NCBI GenBank assembly: GCA_013112535.1 | Contig: JABFGI010000013.1 | Location: forward strand, 1-45,492 | Reading direction: 5' to 3' | From: Pseudomonadota bacterium | GTDB lineage: Bacteria; Pseudomonadota; Gammaproteobacteria; Eutrophobiales; Eutrophobiaceae | DNA: 45,492 bases | Shown here: piece after piece, positions 15,362-25,271 of the stretch | Layout of the letters: every line of letters starts with the position of its first letter | Numbering within the stretch: position 1 is the first letter of the stretch | Made by a program: the position numbers and the translations under genes | The notes under the pieces: generated by a model | Told to the model about the DNA's origin: nothing | What the model saw: only the letters and a program-made list of their open reading frames with translations | Databases searched by the model: none

Positions 15362-15497
15362 TAAACACCTAAACGGTAAAATTCAGGAATTTTTCCCGTC
15401 ATATTTATAAAAAACACCCTTTTATTCATATATATAACTCGTTAATCTCCCAAGCCTTATAAAAACTACAGAATATATTACTTTGGGGGTAAATATC

Positions 15498-17894
15498 ATG
15501 TCTGCACGTCGTATCGCAGCTTATACAGCATCAGTTTTTGCTTTAGCATCATTTCAAACACCATTTGCTGAAGAAAATATTCAGGAAAATGAAACCATTG
15601 AAGTTATCGGAATTACACCAACACATGGCGTTGGTTTACCTGAAGAACTCATTCCTTTTAATGTCCAGTCCGCAAAAAGCAAGGACATTGAAGAAAGCCA
15701 GACTCTTGGCTTAACCGACTTTATGAATCGTAATCTCGGTAGCGTGACAATTAACGATGCCCAAAACAATCCATTACAAGCCGATGTTCAGTATCGTGGT
15801 TATACACTCTCTCCTCTTTTAGGTTTGCCTCAAGGTCTGGCTGTTTATCAAAACGGTGTTCGTATTAATGAACCCTTTGGCGACGCTATGAACTGGGATT
15901 TAGTACCTGAATCTTCAATAGGAAGTATTAACCTGATTGGTGGCGCTAATCCTGTATTTGGTTTAAATACATTAGGTGGTTCACTTTCTATAACGACTAA
16001 AAATGGTTTTACGCATACAGGTAATAGTGTTGAAACGCATGGAGGTTCATTTGGACGAACCGTAACAACAGTAGAATCTGGTGCAAATAATGGCAAATGG
16101 GGCTATTTTGTAACGGGAGAATACTTTGATGAAGATGGTTGGCGTGATGCTTCTCCTTCCGACGCATTAAACCTGTTTGGTGCGATTAGTTACAGAACCA
16201 CCAATACAACTCTGGATTTAACCTATAACCATGCTAATACAGATTTAATTGGTAATGGATCTTCGCCAGCTGAACTATTAGAACTTGACCGTGCCGCTGT
16301 TTTCACTTCACCCGATCAAACTGAAAATAGACTTCATATGATTAATCTGTCAGGTACGCATTGGGCTAGCGATACAATACAATTAAGCGGTAATGTATTT
16401 TATAGAAAAAATGAAACGGACAGCTTTAATGGTGATGGAAGTGAATTTGAAGATTGTGCAGCTAGTGGTGGTACCGCAGGTGAGCTTTGTGAAGAAGATA
16501 GTGCTGTATCAATAACCGATCAAAATGGTGCTACAATACAAGAAACCGTAGGTGGTATAGAAAGAAACGCGATTAATAATATTAGTAATCGCGATCAAGA
16601 AGGCTTTGGCACAACTGTACAATCTACTTTTCTAGGAGATTTATTTGGCAAGCAAAATCAATTTATTTTCGGTGCAGGTTATCAACAAGGTCTTGTAGAC
16701 TTCTTTTCGACTGTTGAAATTGCATCTCTAAACTGTACGGTTAGCGGTGCAGATTGTACCTTAGCCGGATCGGACAGAGGCACTTCAGGAACAGGGCTCT
16801 TTGTACCTGAAGAGGGTACCGAAGTAAAAGCTCATCATAGAGTTTGGTCACTATATGCTACTGACACAATTTCTGTTACGGACAAACTTGCTCTAACAGC
16901 ATCCGTCAGATACAACAATTCTCATATTGTTCTTGGAGAACGTGATAATAGTATTCTAGCTGAGAATAACCCCGGCGAATTAAATGGCGAGCATGATTTT
17001 GATCGTATCAACCCGGCATTTGGTGTTACTTATAATTTTAATGATAGCAACGGTGTTTATGGTAGTTACAGCGAATCATCAAGAGCACCTACCCCGATTG
17101 AATTACTCTGTGCAGATGAAAATGCACCCTGTAATTTACCTAATGCGTTTCTTGCTGATCCACCGTTAGAACAAGTTGTAACGGAAAGCTTTGAAGGCGG
17201 TTTCAGAGGGTCTTTAAATAATGGTATTAATTACAATATCGCGGCTTTTCATAGCACTAATAAAAATGACATCATTTTTGGCTCAACGGGTGGCACAACA
17301 TCAAGCACAGGATTCTTCAGAAATGTAGGTGATACAAGACGAGTCGGTACTGAATTTGGCTTATCCGGTGTTTTCAGGAAAAAGTTAAACTGGTATCTGA
17401 ACTACAGCTTTGTTGAAGCAACTTTTCAGGATGCTTTTATAGGAATAAGTGCAAACCACCCAAATGCAGCTGATTTAAATGGTGATGGTGACGCCGATGA
17501 AATTCAAGTTAACTCTGGCGACAGGATTCCAGGAGTTCCTGAACATTCTTTTAAATTAGGCGGTTTATATTCGTTCACGCCAAAGTTTTCTGTTGGTGCG
17601 AATGTGATTTATAACTCTACTCAGGTTCTACGTGGAGACGAGAGTAATGAACTTGGACCTGTTGATGGTTATGCGATTGTAAACATCAATGGTACTTACA
17701 AAATCAATAACACTTTTACCCTTTTTGCACGGGTCAATAACCTGTTTGATACCGATTATGAAACGTTTGGCTTACTTGGTGAAGGTGATGAAGTATTTGA
17801 TGGATCAGGCGCAACTCAAGCCTTTACAAATGCAACATTTCTTGGTGCTGGCGCACCTGTTAATGGCTTTGTCGGCATGACTATTTCTTTCTAG
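15498..17894 (+). CDS. TonB-dependent outer-membrane receptor
   Basis: About 798 residues: a signal peptide (to about residue 23, ASFQTPFA), a TonB-box-like ETIEVIGI, a plug domain (about 45-170, with LGLPQGLAVYQNGVRINEPFGD and LGGSLSITTKNG), then a 22-strand-type barrel ending in the expected terminal Phe (GFVGMTISF). Such receptors import siderophores, cobalamin or other scarce ligands using TonB energy; the ligand is not evident. The frame is open from TTG at 15483, but ATG 15498 gives the natural signal peptide. A terminator follows. The neighbour is a permease fusion protein. Confidence 0.92.
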   Translation: MSARRIAAYTASVFALASFQTPFAEENIQENETIEVIGITPTHGVGLPEELIPFNVQSAKSKDIEESQTLGLTDFMNRNLGSVTINDAQNNPLQADVQYRGYTLSPLLGLPQGLAVYQNGVRINEPFGDAMNWDLVPESSIGSINLIGGANPVFGLNTLGGSLSITTKNGFTHTGNSVETHGGSFGRTVTTVESGANNGKWGYFVTGEYFDEDGWRDASPSDALNLFGAISYRTTNTTLDLTYNHANTDLIGNGSSPAELLELDRAAVFTSPDQTENRLHMINLSGTHWASDTIQLSGNVFYRKNETDSFNGDGSEFEDCAASGGTAGELCEEDSAVSITDQNGATIQETVGGIERNAINNISNRDQEGFGTTVQSTFLGDLFGKQNQFIFGAGYQQGLVDFFSTVEIASLNCTVSGADCTLAGSDRGTSGTGLFVPEEGTEVKAHHRVWSLYATDTISVTDKLALTASVRYNNSHIVLGERDNSILAENNPGELNGEHDFDRINPAFGVTYNFNDSNGVYGSYSESSRAPTPIELLCADENAPCNLPNAFLADPPLEQVVTESFEGGFRGSLNNGINYNIAAFHSTNKNDIIFGSTGGTTSSTGFFRNVGDTRRVGTEFGLSGVFRKKLNWYLNYSFVEATFQDAFIGISANHPNAADLNGDGDADEIQVNSGDRIPGVPEHSFKLGGLYSFTPKFSVGANVIYNSTQVLRGDESNELGPVDGYAIVNINGTYKINNTFTLFARVNNLFDTDYETFGLLGEGDEVFDGSGATQAFTNATFLGAGAPVNGFVGMTISF

Positions 17895-17922
17895 CAAAAA
17901 AACTTCTACATTTCCCTTAATC

Positions 17923-17956
17923 AAGGTGAAGTCTATTTTTAGGCTTCACCTTTTTT
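17923..17956 (+). terminator. Rho-independent terminator after the TonB receptor
   Basis: AAGGTGAAG (17923-17931) pairs with CTTCACCTT (17944-17952), followed by a T-run. It separates the receptor from the permease fusion gene 113 bp further on, so that gene needs its own promoter or read-through. Confidence 0.8.
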
Positions 17957-18068
17957 ATTCTTCAAAATTTAATTATCCAGCAGTCAATAATACTGAAACA
18001 ATAGAATAATTTTAGCAGTACTCATAAATTGAACATATAATTATCTTTCCTTCGTCAAGCGCGACTAT

Positions 18069-21000
18069 ATGTTTACTAAAAATAAACGACTGATTATTGC
18101 TTTTTTATTTGCCTCTGTTATTGCGGTTATATTCTGGAGCCAGTCCCGTATTCCTGCTCTCAATGAAAAAGCACAAATGGGTCTTCGTACCAACTTTGGT
18201 GAAATTGCATTTAATATTTTACTACCCGTCAGCCCTGATCAAATATTTATAGAACGCGTTATTAAGTCAAGTATTAACTGGGCATATACAAACATGATAG
18301 GCATGACCTTTGGCCTGTTATTTGCCGCTGCCGCATTAACTATTCTCAGCAATCTAAAATCACGTTCATTTAGGCAACCATGGCTTAACACTCTTTCAGG
18401 TGTATTAATTGGTGCGCCATTAGGTGTTTGCGTCAATTGTGCCACACCTATTGCTTTTGGAATTTATTCCGCAGGCGCTCGATTAGAAACAGCTTTAGCG
18501 ACATTAATTGCTTCACCAACATTGAATATTATTGTATTAACCATGTCATTTACACTCCTTCCCTGGCAAATGGCATTGAGTAAACTGCTAGCAGTATTAA
18601 TTACATTAAGTTTTATTCCTCTTTTAGTAAAACATTTCCCTGCTTCAGACAACTTAAAACCTTTATCAAATATCAGCCATAATTCTTTTTCTAAGGATCA
18701 GGGCTTTTGTACAGTTGAAGAGTCATTTAATTCTGATGAAAATTATTTTAATGCACTATTAGTCACAAGCCGTGTTTTCGTAAAGAACCTTTTTTATATA
18801 GTTCGATTTGCATTACCTTTAATGTTGCTTGCCGGTTTTTTAGGTGCGCTTGTTATTGAAGTTGTGCCATTTAATTTTTTCGAAAATGTACATGCCCGTT
18901 TTTATATTATTCTTGCATGTGCCCTTGTTGCTACTATTCTACCTGTTCCCATTGCGTTTGATGTCATCATTGTTACAGCATTAGTCGCTAGCGGAATAGA
19001 CAAAGGTCTGGCAACAACATTATTAATAGCACTTGGGATATATAGCATCTATCCGGCCTTTATTATTGCACGATATATATCGAAGAAACTGAGTGTAGCC
19101 ATAGCTGTTCTTGTCATAATTATTTCCAGCAGTTTCGCTCTATACATACAACATTATTTTGAGATTCAATCAGAAAAAGAACAACAACTCTTAAAAGAAG
19201 GCATTATTGAAAGTGGCCGAAATATTTATAAAAAAACCATTCAGATTTGTGAAGAACTCCCCCATCAATTACAGCAAATTTGTTTTGAAACCCATATTGA
19301 ACAATTTAACGATATCGTTTCATATGAATTGATGTGTACAACAAGACCTTCTGCGATAAGCCAGGAAACTTGTAATACATTACTAAAAACATTCAATGCC
19401 AGAAAACAAGCTATATCCAATGAAAGTGTGGATATCTGTCTTGAATTAACAGATAAAAATTCTCAGGCTAACTGTATACACCATGCAACTATAAAAATAG
19501 CTGTTAAAAATTATGATATTAATGTTTGCGATAAACTTTTACAGCCTGATTCTATCCGTTCTTGTAAAGACAAATATCTCAATGCTAATTTATTATTCAA
19601 CCCGGATAATTCTGCCTGTAAGGAACTCGCAGGAAAAGAATTAGATTACTGTCAAGTGAATGCTGAAATTTACAAACTCACTGACACAATGAATATTAAA
19701 GGTTGCGATAAATTTGATCACATCGGTGCCGGTGATCATTGTCGTTACACGATCGCTTTAGCGATGATCGGAAGACACAATGATACAAGTGGATGTGCAA
19801 CACTTAAATCTCCTCACCTGACAGAAAGATGTCATAGTTTAGTTGCATCATGGAAAGCCGTCAGGGAAACTTCTTACGTATTATGCTCAACATTGAATCA
19901 GGAGGATCTAAAAAACCTGTGCTTACTGCGTGTTTCTGACAAAAAAATAAGCTCAATCCTGGCAAAGCATTCTCTGGCTAAACCAGTAACCAATTTAATA
20001 AGTGAAGACAATAATATTATTAATCAAGATATTTATACTGACACAAAGGCACCAGCATTAAAGTGGAACAATATTCTGGAAACAGATCAGCTAAAAATAG
20101 AATACGCACCATACACAAAATACGTAACTAACAATCAAAATATCTTTAAAAAAGTTACCGCTCGGTCATTAGGTATATCAAAAAGCTGGGAGTTTCGCAT
20201 GACTGACTTTTTTGAACCTTTTATTATCGGAAAAGGGATCGCCTCCGGTGACTTTAATAATGACTATTGGCCCGATATCGTTTTAGCTACTGAACAAGGT
20301 GTGGCGTTATATAAAAACGTTGGCGGCAAATTTGAACATGTAAGAATAAACCAGGATGAGATGCAAAACGCTAATCTTTTTCTGGTTGCACTTGTCGACA
20401 TTAATAATGATGGAAGACAGGATATATTTGCATCATCTTACGGCGGCAAAAACTTTTTATTAAAAAATATTGATGGAGATTTTAAAAAAACCGAACTGGC
20501 TATCATTGATGGAGAACAAAGATTAACACTGTCTGCTGGCTTCGGTGACATTAATCAAGACGGGATTTTAGATATTGTTTTGGGCAACTGGAGTAGCGGC
20601 GTAGACAAACTGTTTGACACATCCTTTTCTGGCAACCAAATCATGTTCAGCGAAAAGGGCTCATATCGCACAGAAAAAACAGGTGCTATTAAAGGTGAGA
20701 CCAACTCTGTTTTAATTACAGATATTAATAATGATAATTTACCTGATGTTTTAATCGCGAATGACCGTCTTGTACCCGATGTTTTTTTTATCAATGACGG
20801 ACAAGGTAAATTAAAACAACTCTCTCCTGATGATAAACTTATTCCTATTACATCAATGTTTACAATGAGTATTGATTCAGCTGACTTTAATAATGATTTA
20901 AAAATGGATTTATTTAGTACTGATATGACATTCGCACGTAGTAGTCGTGACGATTATTGTGCCCCTATACAAGATCAATCAGTCAGAAATAATTGTAAAA

Positions 21001-21899
21001 ATATTTTACTTACCTACAAAATTTTTCTGGAAAATAGCGCTGTATCGTGCAAACAAATTAATAGTGATCTTGAACAGCAAGAGTGTTTTACGTCATTTTC
21101 AGTTAAAGCAGCAAAAGAATTAAAAGACCCTGAATATTGTTCAAATATTGTAAATAAAAATTCAGCAATTTATTCCTTATGCATTTATTTAGCCTCACCC
21201 TCTTCACCCGAGCAATCAATTAATCAAAAAACATCGATAGAACAAACTCAACGTAATACGCTGCTTATTCAAAAAGATGGCATATATGACGAGCAGGCCG
21301 AAAGTTTTAAGGTCACATCAAGTTATTGGAGCTGGAATGCAAAATCGGCAGATCTGGATAATGATGGCTGGCAAGATATCTATGTTGGTAATGGATTTCA
21401 TTTTGGTGATAACTTTTATGAAATACAGGAAAATATTTTATTTCATAATGTAAACGGAAATTCTTTTGAAGAAATTCAATCTGATTGGGGCTTGAATGAT
21501 ACTATCAATACACCTAGCTATACTTATATTGATATCGATTTGGATGGTGATCTCGATATTATTGCAACAGGTGTATTAGCCCCACCAAGAGTTTACCTGA
21601 ATCAACTTGCTATAAAGAACTCGATAAGTTTTGCCTTGATTGATGAAAAAGGAAACTCATTCGGAATTGGTGCCAAGATCACAATACGCTATGGGGGTGA
21701 AAAACAACTCAAGCAGCAAAAAGAAAATAAACTCAGCGGTGGATTTATGTCATTCGATAACCCTGTGGTCCATTTTGGATTGGATCAACATAAATCTATA
21801 GATGCAATTGAAATAAAGTGGCCCGATGGAGAAATAACTATTTACGATGAATCACTGATTGCATCTGGCATATATCGAATTAAGAGGACTTCACTTTAA
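18069..21899 (+). CDS. Permease - Cys-pair repeat - FG-GAP/VCBS - ASPIC fusion protein
   Basis: A 1276-aa protein with four parts. Residues 8-365 are a polytopic permease of the ArsP/DUF318 type, with GVCVNCATPIAFGIYSAGA and ASPTLNIIVLTMS. Residues 394-618 hold eight tandem units, each with a Cys pair spaced C-x10/11-C (e.g. CDKLLQPDSIRSC, CATLKSPHLTERC). Residues from about 718 hold FG-GAP/VCBS calcium-binding blades (DFNNDYWPD, DINNDGRQD, DINQDGILD, DLDNDGWQD). Two or three more Cys-pair units (964-1038) interrupt that region. The end is an ASPIC/UnbV domain (NSFGIGAKITIRYGG...IEIKWPDG). The soluble part probably faces the periplasm. The substrate is unknown; metal or metalloid export or handling is a guess from the permease family. 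Confidence 0.8.
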   Translation: MFTKNKRLIIAFLFASVIAVIFWSQSRIPALNEKAQMGLRTNFGEIAFNILLPVSPDQIFIERVIKSSINWAYTNMIGMTFGLLFAAAALTILSNLKSRSFRQPWLNTLSGVLIGAPLGVCVNCATPIAFGIYSAGARLETALATLIASPTLNIIVLTMSFTLLPWQMALSKLLAVLITLSFIPLLVKHFPASDNLKPLSNISHNSFSKDQGFCTVEESFNSDENYFNALLVTSRVFVKNLFYIVRFALPLMLLAGFLGALVIEVVPFNFFENVHARFYIILACALVATILPVPIAFDVIIVTALVASGIDKGLATTLLIALGIYSIYPAFIIARYISKKLSVAIAVLVIIISSSFALYIQHYFEIQSEKEQQLLKEGIIESGRNIYKKTIQICEELPHQLQQICFETHIEQFNDIVSYELMCTTRPSAISQETCNTLLKTFNARKQAISNESVDICLELTDKNSQANCIHHATIKIAVKNYDINVCDKLLQPDSIRSCKDKYLNANLLFNPDNSACKELAGKELDYCQVNAEIYKLTDTMNIKGCDKFDHIGAGDHCRYTIALAMIGRHNDTSGCATLKSPHLTERCHSLVASWKAVRETSYVLCSTLNQEDLKNLCLLRVSDKKISSILAKHSLAKPVTNLISEDNNIINQDIYTDTKAPALKWNNILETDQLKIEYAPYTKYVTNNQNIFKKVTARSLGISKSWEFRMTDFFEPFIIGKGIASGDFNNDYWPDIVLATEQGVALYKNVGGKFEHVRINQDEMQNANLFLVALVDINNDGRQDIFASSYGGKNFLLKNIDGDFKKTELAIIDGEQRLTLSAGFGDINQDGILDIVLGNWSSGVDKLFDTSFSGNQIMFSEKGSYRTEKTGAIKGETNSVLITDINNDNLPDVLIANDRLVPDVFFINDGQGKLKQLSPDDKLIPITSMFTMSIDSADFNNDLKMDLFSTDMTFARSSRDDYCAPIQDQSVRNNCKNILLTYKIFLENSAVSCKQINSDLEQQECFTSFSVKAAKELKDPEYCSNIVNKNSAIYSLCIYLASPSSPEQSINQKTSIEQTQRNTLLIQKDGIYDEQAESFKVTSSYWSWNAKSADLDNDGWQDIYVGNGFHFGDNFYEIQENILFHNVNGNSFEEIQSDWGLNDTINTPSYTYIDIDLDGDLDIIATGVLAPPRVYLNQLAIKNSISFALIDEKGNSFGIGAKITIRYGGEKQLKQQKENKLSGGFMSFDNPVVHFGLDQHKSIDAIEIKWPDGEITIYDESLIASGIYRIKRTSL

Positions 21900-21902
21900 G
21901 AA

Positions 21903-21978
21903 TGGTGCCGGAAAGAGGGATCGAACCTCCGACCTATGCGTTACGAATGCATTGCTCTACCAACTGAGCTATTCCGGC
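21903..21978 (-). tRNA. tRNA-Thr(CGT)
   Basis: A 76-nt cloverleaf beginning GCCGGAATAGCTCAG, with anticodon loop TTCGTAA (CGT), T-stem GGAGG/CCTCT-type, discriminator A and encoded CCA (21905-21903). It is a single gene with its own promoter, close behind the 3' end of the permease fusion gene. Confidence 0.95.
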
Positions 21979-21995
21979 AATATATTGAGGATGTC

Positions 21996-22024
21996 TTTAT
22001 AGAGAAAACAATCTGTTTTTTCAA
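21996..22024 (-). promoter_or_regulatory. Promoter of tRNA-Thr
   Basis: Minus-strand TTGAAA (22024-22019), 17-bp spacer and TATAAA (22001-21996), 18 bp before the tRNA 5' end. Confidence 0.7.
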
Positions 22025-22052
22025 CCGACATAATAACATCTAGATGAATGAA

Positions 22053-23150
22053 TTAGACAGATTCTAAGGATTTTTCTGCTATTTCTAAATTAAAATTTTC
22101 AATATCCATAAATGATTTCTTTCCGGACAAGGTATCAACTAATAATTTTGCTGAAGATGGCGCTTGTAATATCCCTTTACGAAAATGCCCCGTATTCAGA
22201 TATATATTCCTAAAACCAGGCATCTGCCCGATAATCGGTTTATTCGACGCAGTTGATGGACGTAATCCGGACCAATGATAGACCGGCACGGCCTTGTTTA
22301 GATCAGGGATAACGGTATAAGCCCAATCGAGTAATTCTTTCCTTGCAACTTTTGTCGTTCCATTATTAAAACCAACATCTTCCATCGTGCTACCAATTAA
22401 TATATGGCCGTCTTTTCGTGGCATTAAATAGTGAGCGTCTTCTAATATGATGTTATTCAAAATTTTTTCTTTGGATTTCACACAAACTATCTGACCCCGT
22501 ATTGGTTGTATTTTTATTTCTGCCCCAATATTACCAAGTATCTGCTTACTCCAGGCACCCGCTGAAATAATGACGGAATCTGCAATAACTTTTCCCCCAA
22601 TAAATTCTACCCCCTGAAATTGTTTGTTTTTTAACAGAATATTTGTGATTTCAGTATTTTCATAAATAACAACAGGCGAATTCTCTAAACTTAATCGTAA
22701 CGCCTTAATGAGTCGGGGGGGGCGTACTTGAGCTATGTCCGGTAATAAGAGTGAATAATCTGGCAGATTTATATTGTCAGAATTATTTTCAATATCCTCG
22801 ACCAACCTGATGTTTCCATTTCTGGCCCAAACTCTCGTTTTTTCAGCATGTTCCCTATCAGAAATGATTAAACCTGATTTTATATATTCCGAATCAATAC
22901 CTGTTTCATCAAGTAAAGACTGAGCGTAATCTGGATAAAGCTTTTTTCCTTGTTCAGAAAGCAAGACTGATGACGTCGATTCGGCCCAGGGACGCATTGC
23001 AGATAATATCCCTCCAGCAGCCCAGGAGGACTCCATGCCTGTTTTATTTCGCTCAAAAATAGCAACACTTGCACCCTGGTTCGACAGTTCTCGTGCTGTC
23101 ATCAAGCCAACAATGCCGCCGCCAATGATAATGTAGTCAGTTTTGCCCAT
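22053..23150 (-). CDS. thiO: Glycine oxidase ThiO (FAD-dependent)
   Basis: A 365-aa DAO-family flavoprotein. The N-terminal GGGIVGLMTARELSNQGASV dinucleotide fold is followed by ESSWAAGGIL, VIISAGAWSKQIL, IQPIRGQIV, YLMPRKDGHILIGSTMEDVGF, HWSGLRPSTASNKPIIG and NTGHFRKGILQAPSSA. ThiO oxidises glycine to iminoglycine for the thiazole ring of thiamine. It is divergent from fimT; a thiO neighbour of fimT/pilV also occurs in Pseudomonas aeruginosa. No other thi gene is in the window. Confidence 0.92.
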   Translation of the reverse strand: MGKTDYIIIGGGIVGLMTARELSNQGASVAIFERNKTGMESSWAAGGILSAMRPWAESTSSVLLSEQGKKLYPDYAQSLLDETGIDSEYIKSGLIISDREHAEKTRVWARNGNIRLVEDIENNSDNINLPDYSLLLPDIAQVRPPRLIKALRLSLENSPVVIYENTEITNILLKNKQFQGVEFIGGKVIADSVIISAGAWSKQILGNIGAEIKIQPIRGQIVCVKSKEKILNNIILEDAHYLMPRKDGHILIGSTMEDVGFNNGTTKVARKELLDWAYTVIPDLNKAVPVYHWSGLRPSTASNKPIIGQMPGFRNIYLNTGHFRKGILQAPSSAKLLVDTLSGKKSFMDIENFNLEIAEKSLESV

Positions 23151-23292
23151 AGTTCTAATGTTAACCAGTTCTCACTTTTAAAAATAGTTCCACCATTCAT
23201 CGGTCAAAACTAACCATTCGTCTTTCCGGGGCGATAAATACAGGAATTTTCTGCTATAAAGTGCTCGTATACAATTTTTTATGAGCTCGTAA

Positions 23293-23763
23293 ATGAAAAT
23301 AAAAAAACAACTTCAAAAAGGCTTCACTCTAATAGAGTTAATAATCGTAGTTGTAATTATTGGAATAGGTATGGCAGTAGGCGTCCCAAGTTTCCGTGGA
23401 ATTACTGCCGAAAATTGCTTAATTACAACAGCAAATAGTCTAGTCAGTAGTATGCAATATGCTAGAAGCGAAGCTGTAAAAATTAATTCAACAATCAGAA
23501 TTGAAGAATTCGGCACATGGGGAGATGGTTGGTCAATTGTTGATGGTACGACTGGTACGTTAATAAATGCAGTTTATACAGAATGTGCTGCCGTAACTGT
23601 AGTTGAAGCAGGCGGTGCAACGAGTTTCACTTATGACTCAGATGGATTTATTAACGCCGCTGGTACTTTTTCAATCTGTGATGATGGAACAGCAGAATTT
23701 GGTAGACAAGTTAGTATCTCTTCTACAGGTCGACCTGCCGTTGACAAAATGGCTTGTCCTTAA
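23293..23763 (+). CDS. Type IV minor pilin, FimT/GspH family
   Basis: A 156-aa pseudopilin. The leader MKIKKQLQKG precedes the prepilin peptidase site G|FTLIELIIVVVIIGIGMAVGVPSF, then a GspH/FimT-type globular domain (LVSSMQYARSEAVKIN, then EFGTWGDGW). In Pseudomonas, FimU/FimT belong to the minor pilin set that primes pilus assembly and may bind DNA. It is the first gene of the fimT-pilV-pilW-pilX-pilY1 cluster. FimT or FimU cannot be separated without alignment. Confidence 0.88.
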   Translation: MKIKKQLQKGFTLIELIIVVVIIGIGMAVGVPSFRGITAENCLITTANSLVSSMQYARSEAVKINSTIRIEEFGTWGDGWSIVDGTTGTLINAVYTECAAVTVVEAGGATSFTYDSDGFINAAGTFSICDDGTAEFGRQVSISSTGRPAVDKMACP

Positions 23764-23787
23764 AAGTAACATACAGAGAATAGATGT

Positions 23788-24252
23788 ATGAAAAAATATA
23801 TTGAACATAATAAAAAATGTAATGGCTTTACTCTACTTGAAGTGCTGGTTGCTTTATTAATATTGGCAATAGGTATTCTGGGAATAGCCGGTCTTCAGTT
23901 TCAGGCGCTGAGATTTAATCATGATGCCTACCTCAGAACGCAAATAAGCGTAACAGCAACAGACATTATGGACTTGATACGCCTCAATAGTGCTAATGCT
24001 GCTGCCTATGAAGGAAATCATATAGTAGGAGCGGCTACAGGCGCATGTGATATCACAGTAGCTAATGATGCGGCCAATGATCTTGCTTGTTGGCGACAAC
24101 AATTGGCAACCGTTTTACCGGCAGGTAGCCAGGCAAACATTGTCAGTGAAGTAACTCCAGATGGCACACAATATAAGGTTACTTTGGTTTTTACACCCAG
24201 AGAAGAAGGTGCCAACCCCAAAACAATTAGTTTTTCATTTCAACCAAATTGA
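23788..24252 (+). CDS. pilV: Type IV minor pilin PilV
   Basis: A 154-aa prepilin with a cleavable leader ending NG|FTLLEVLVALLILAIGILGIAGLQ, the hydrophobic helix and PilV-like QxQALRFNHDAYLRTQI. A C-terminal strand region follows. PilV is a core minor pilin in the priming complex under the pilus tip adhesin PilY1. It sits 24 nt after fimT and ends 5 nt before pilW. Confidence 0.9.
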   Translation: MKKYIEHNKKCNGFTLLEVLVALLILAIGILGIAGLQFQALRFNHDAYLRTQISVTATDIMDLIRLNSANAAAYEGNHIVGAATGACDITVANDAANDLACWRQQLATVLPAGSQANIVSEVTPDGTQYKVTLVFTPREEGANPKTISFSFQPN

Positions 24253-24257
24253 TCATT

Positions 24258-25256
24258 ATGAATACATTAAACAAACACCAATTCGGCTTTTCACTTATCG
24301 AACTCATGGTCGCAATGGTCATAGGGCTTCTCCTTATGTCCGGTGCAATAAGTCTGCTAATGTCGAATCAACGGATCTACCGCGAACAGAATGAAATTGG
24401 TTTACTACAGGAAAACGCACGATTTATTACGGAATTACTCCACAAAGACATCCGCAGGTCTACATTTGTTGGTTGCGTAGATGATATTGAACAAGTAACT
24501 AATAACCTGGGTGGTATTACTGATACTTCGTTAAGAAGTTTTGATATTTCAGCAACAACTAATCTAATTGAAGGTTCGGAAAGCGGGGCAAACTGGCAAC
24601 CTTCAAACAGTGCAGATGTTGTAGGGACCATGCTTGCCGGCTCTGACGGAATTACAGTCCGATATTTAAAATCAACGGGAATCACCTTGACTGCATCGAT
24701 GGCATCAGCTGCTGACAACATTAATACTGATGGAATAGGTAGCCTCGTAGATGGGGCATATGTTGCTATTGGAGATTGTGGTGGTACAGATATATTCCAA
24801 GTAACTACTGCAACTGGTGACAGTACAGCTGCTGTTTTAACTCACCCTGGACTTAGTCGTACATACCCCGCTGGTTCCCAAATTTATATATTGGGGACAT
24901 ACCGTTACGGCGTTGGCAATAGTGCAAGCGGGACGAGTAACTCACTCTGGCGTATGACTCCTGCTGGAACAGAGGAACTTGCCGAAGGTGTAGAAAACAT
25001 GCAGATACTTTATGGTGAAGACACATCAAATGACGGACTAGCTGATACATTTGTTGATGCCGATACGGTAGCCGACTGGTCAAATGTAGTTGCGGTCAAG
25101 ATGGCGATACTCATGAGTACTATAGATGAAAATAGTACAAATGATGTAGATACCACACCATATAGTTTATTAGGAACGGTTGTTGGGCCGATGAACGATC
25201 AGCGTCGAAGACGCACCTTTATACAAACGATACAAATTAGAAATAAACGAATATAA
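24258..25256 (+). CDS. pilW: Type IV minor pilin PilW
   Basis: About 332 aa, with the processing site FG|FSLIELMVAMVIGLLLMSGAI and the PilW signature SNQRIYREQNEIGLLQENARFI..LL..DIR. PilW is the largest minor pilin and links PilV to PilX/PilY1. The frame is open from TTG 24249, which overlaps the pilV stop, but ATG 24258 gives the usual short leader and is preferred. Confidence 0.9.
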   Translation: MNTLNKHQFGFSLIELMVAMVIGLLLMSGAISLLMSNQRIYREQNEIGLLQENARFITELLHKDIRRSTFVGCVDDIEQVTNNLGGITDTSLRSFDISATTNLIEGSESGANWQPSNSADVVGTMLAGSDGITVRYLKSTGITLTASMASAADNINTDGIGSLVDGAYVAIGDCGGTDIFQVTTATGDSTAAVLTHPGLSRTYPAGSQIYILGTYRYGVGNSASGTSNSLWRMTPAGTEELAEGVENMQILYGEDTSNDGLADTFVDADTVADWSNVVAVKMAILMSTIDENSTNDVDTTPYSLLGTVVGPMNDQRRRRTFIQTIQIRNKRI

Positions 25257-25271
25257 ACCGGGTAACTAAAT

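Noticed and set aside
15362..15497. A riboswitch before the TonB-dependent receptor
   Set aside because: The 136-bp leader is A/T-rich with no B12-box, TPP or other conserved core that I can see.
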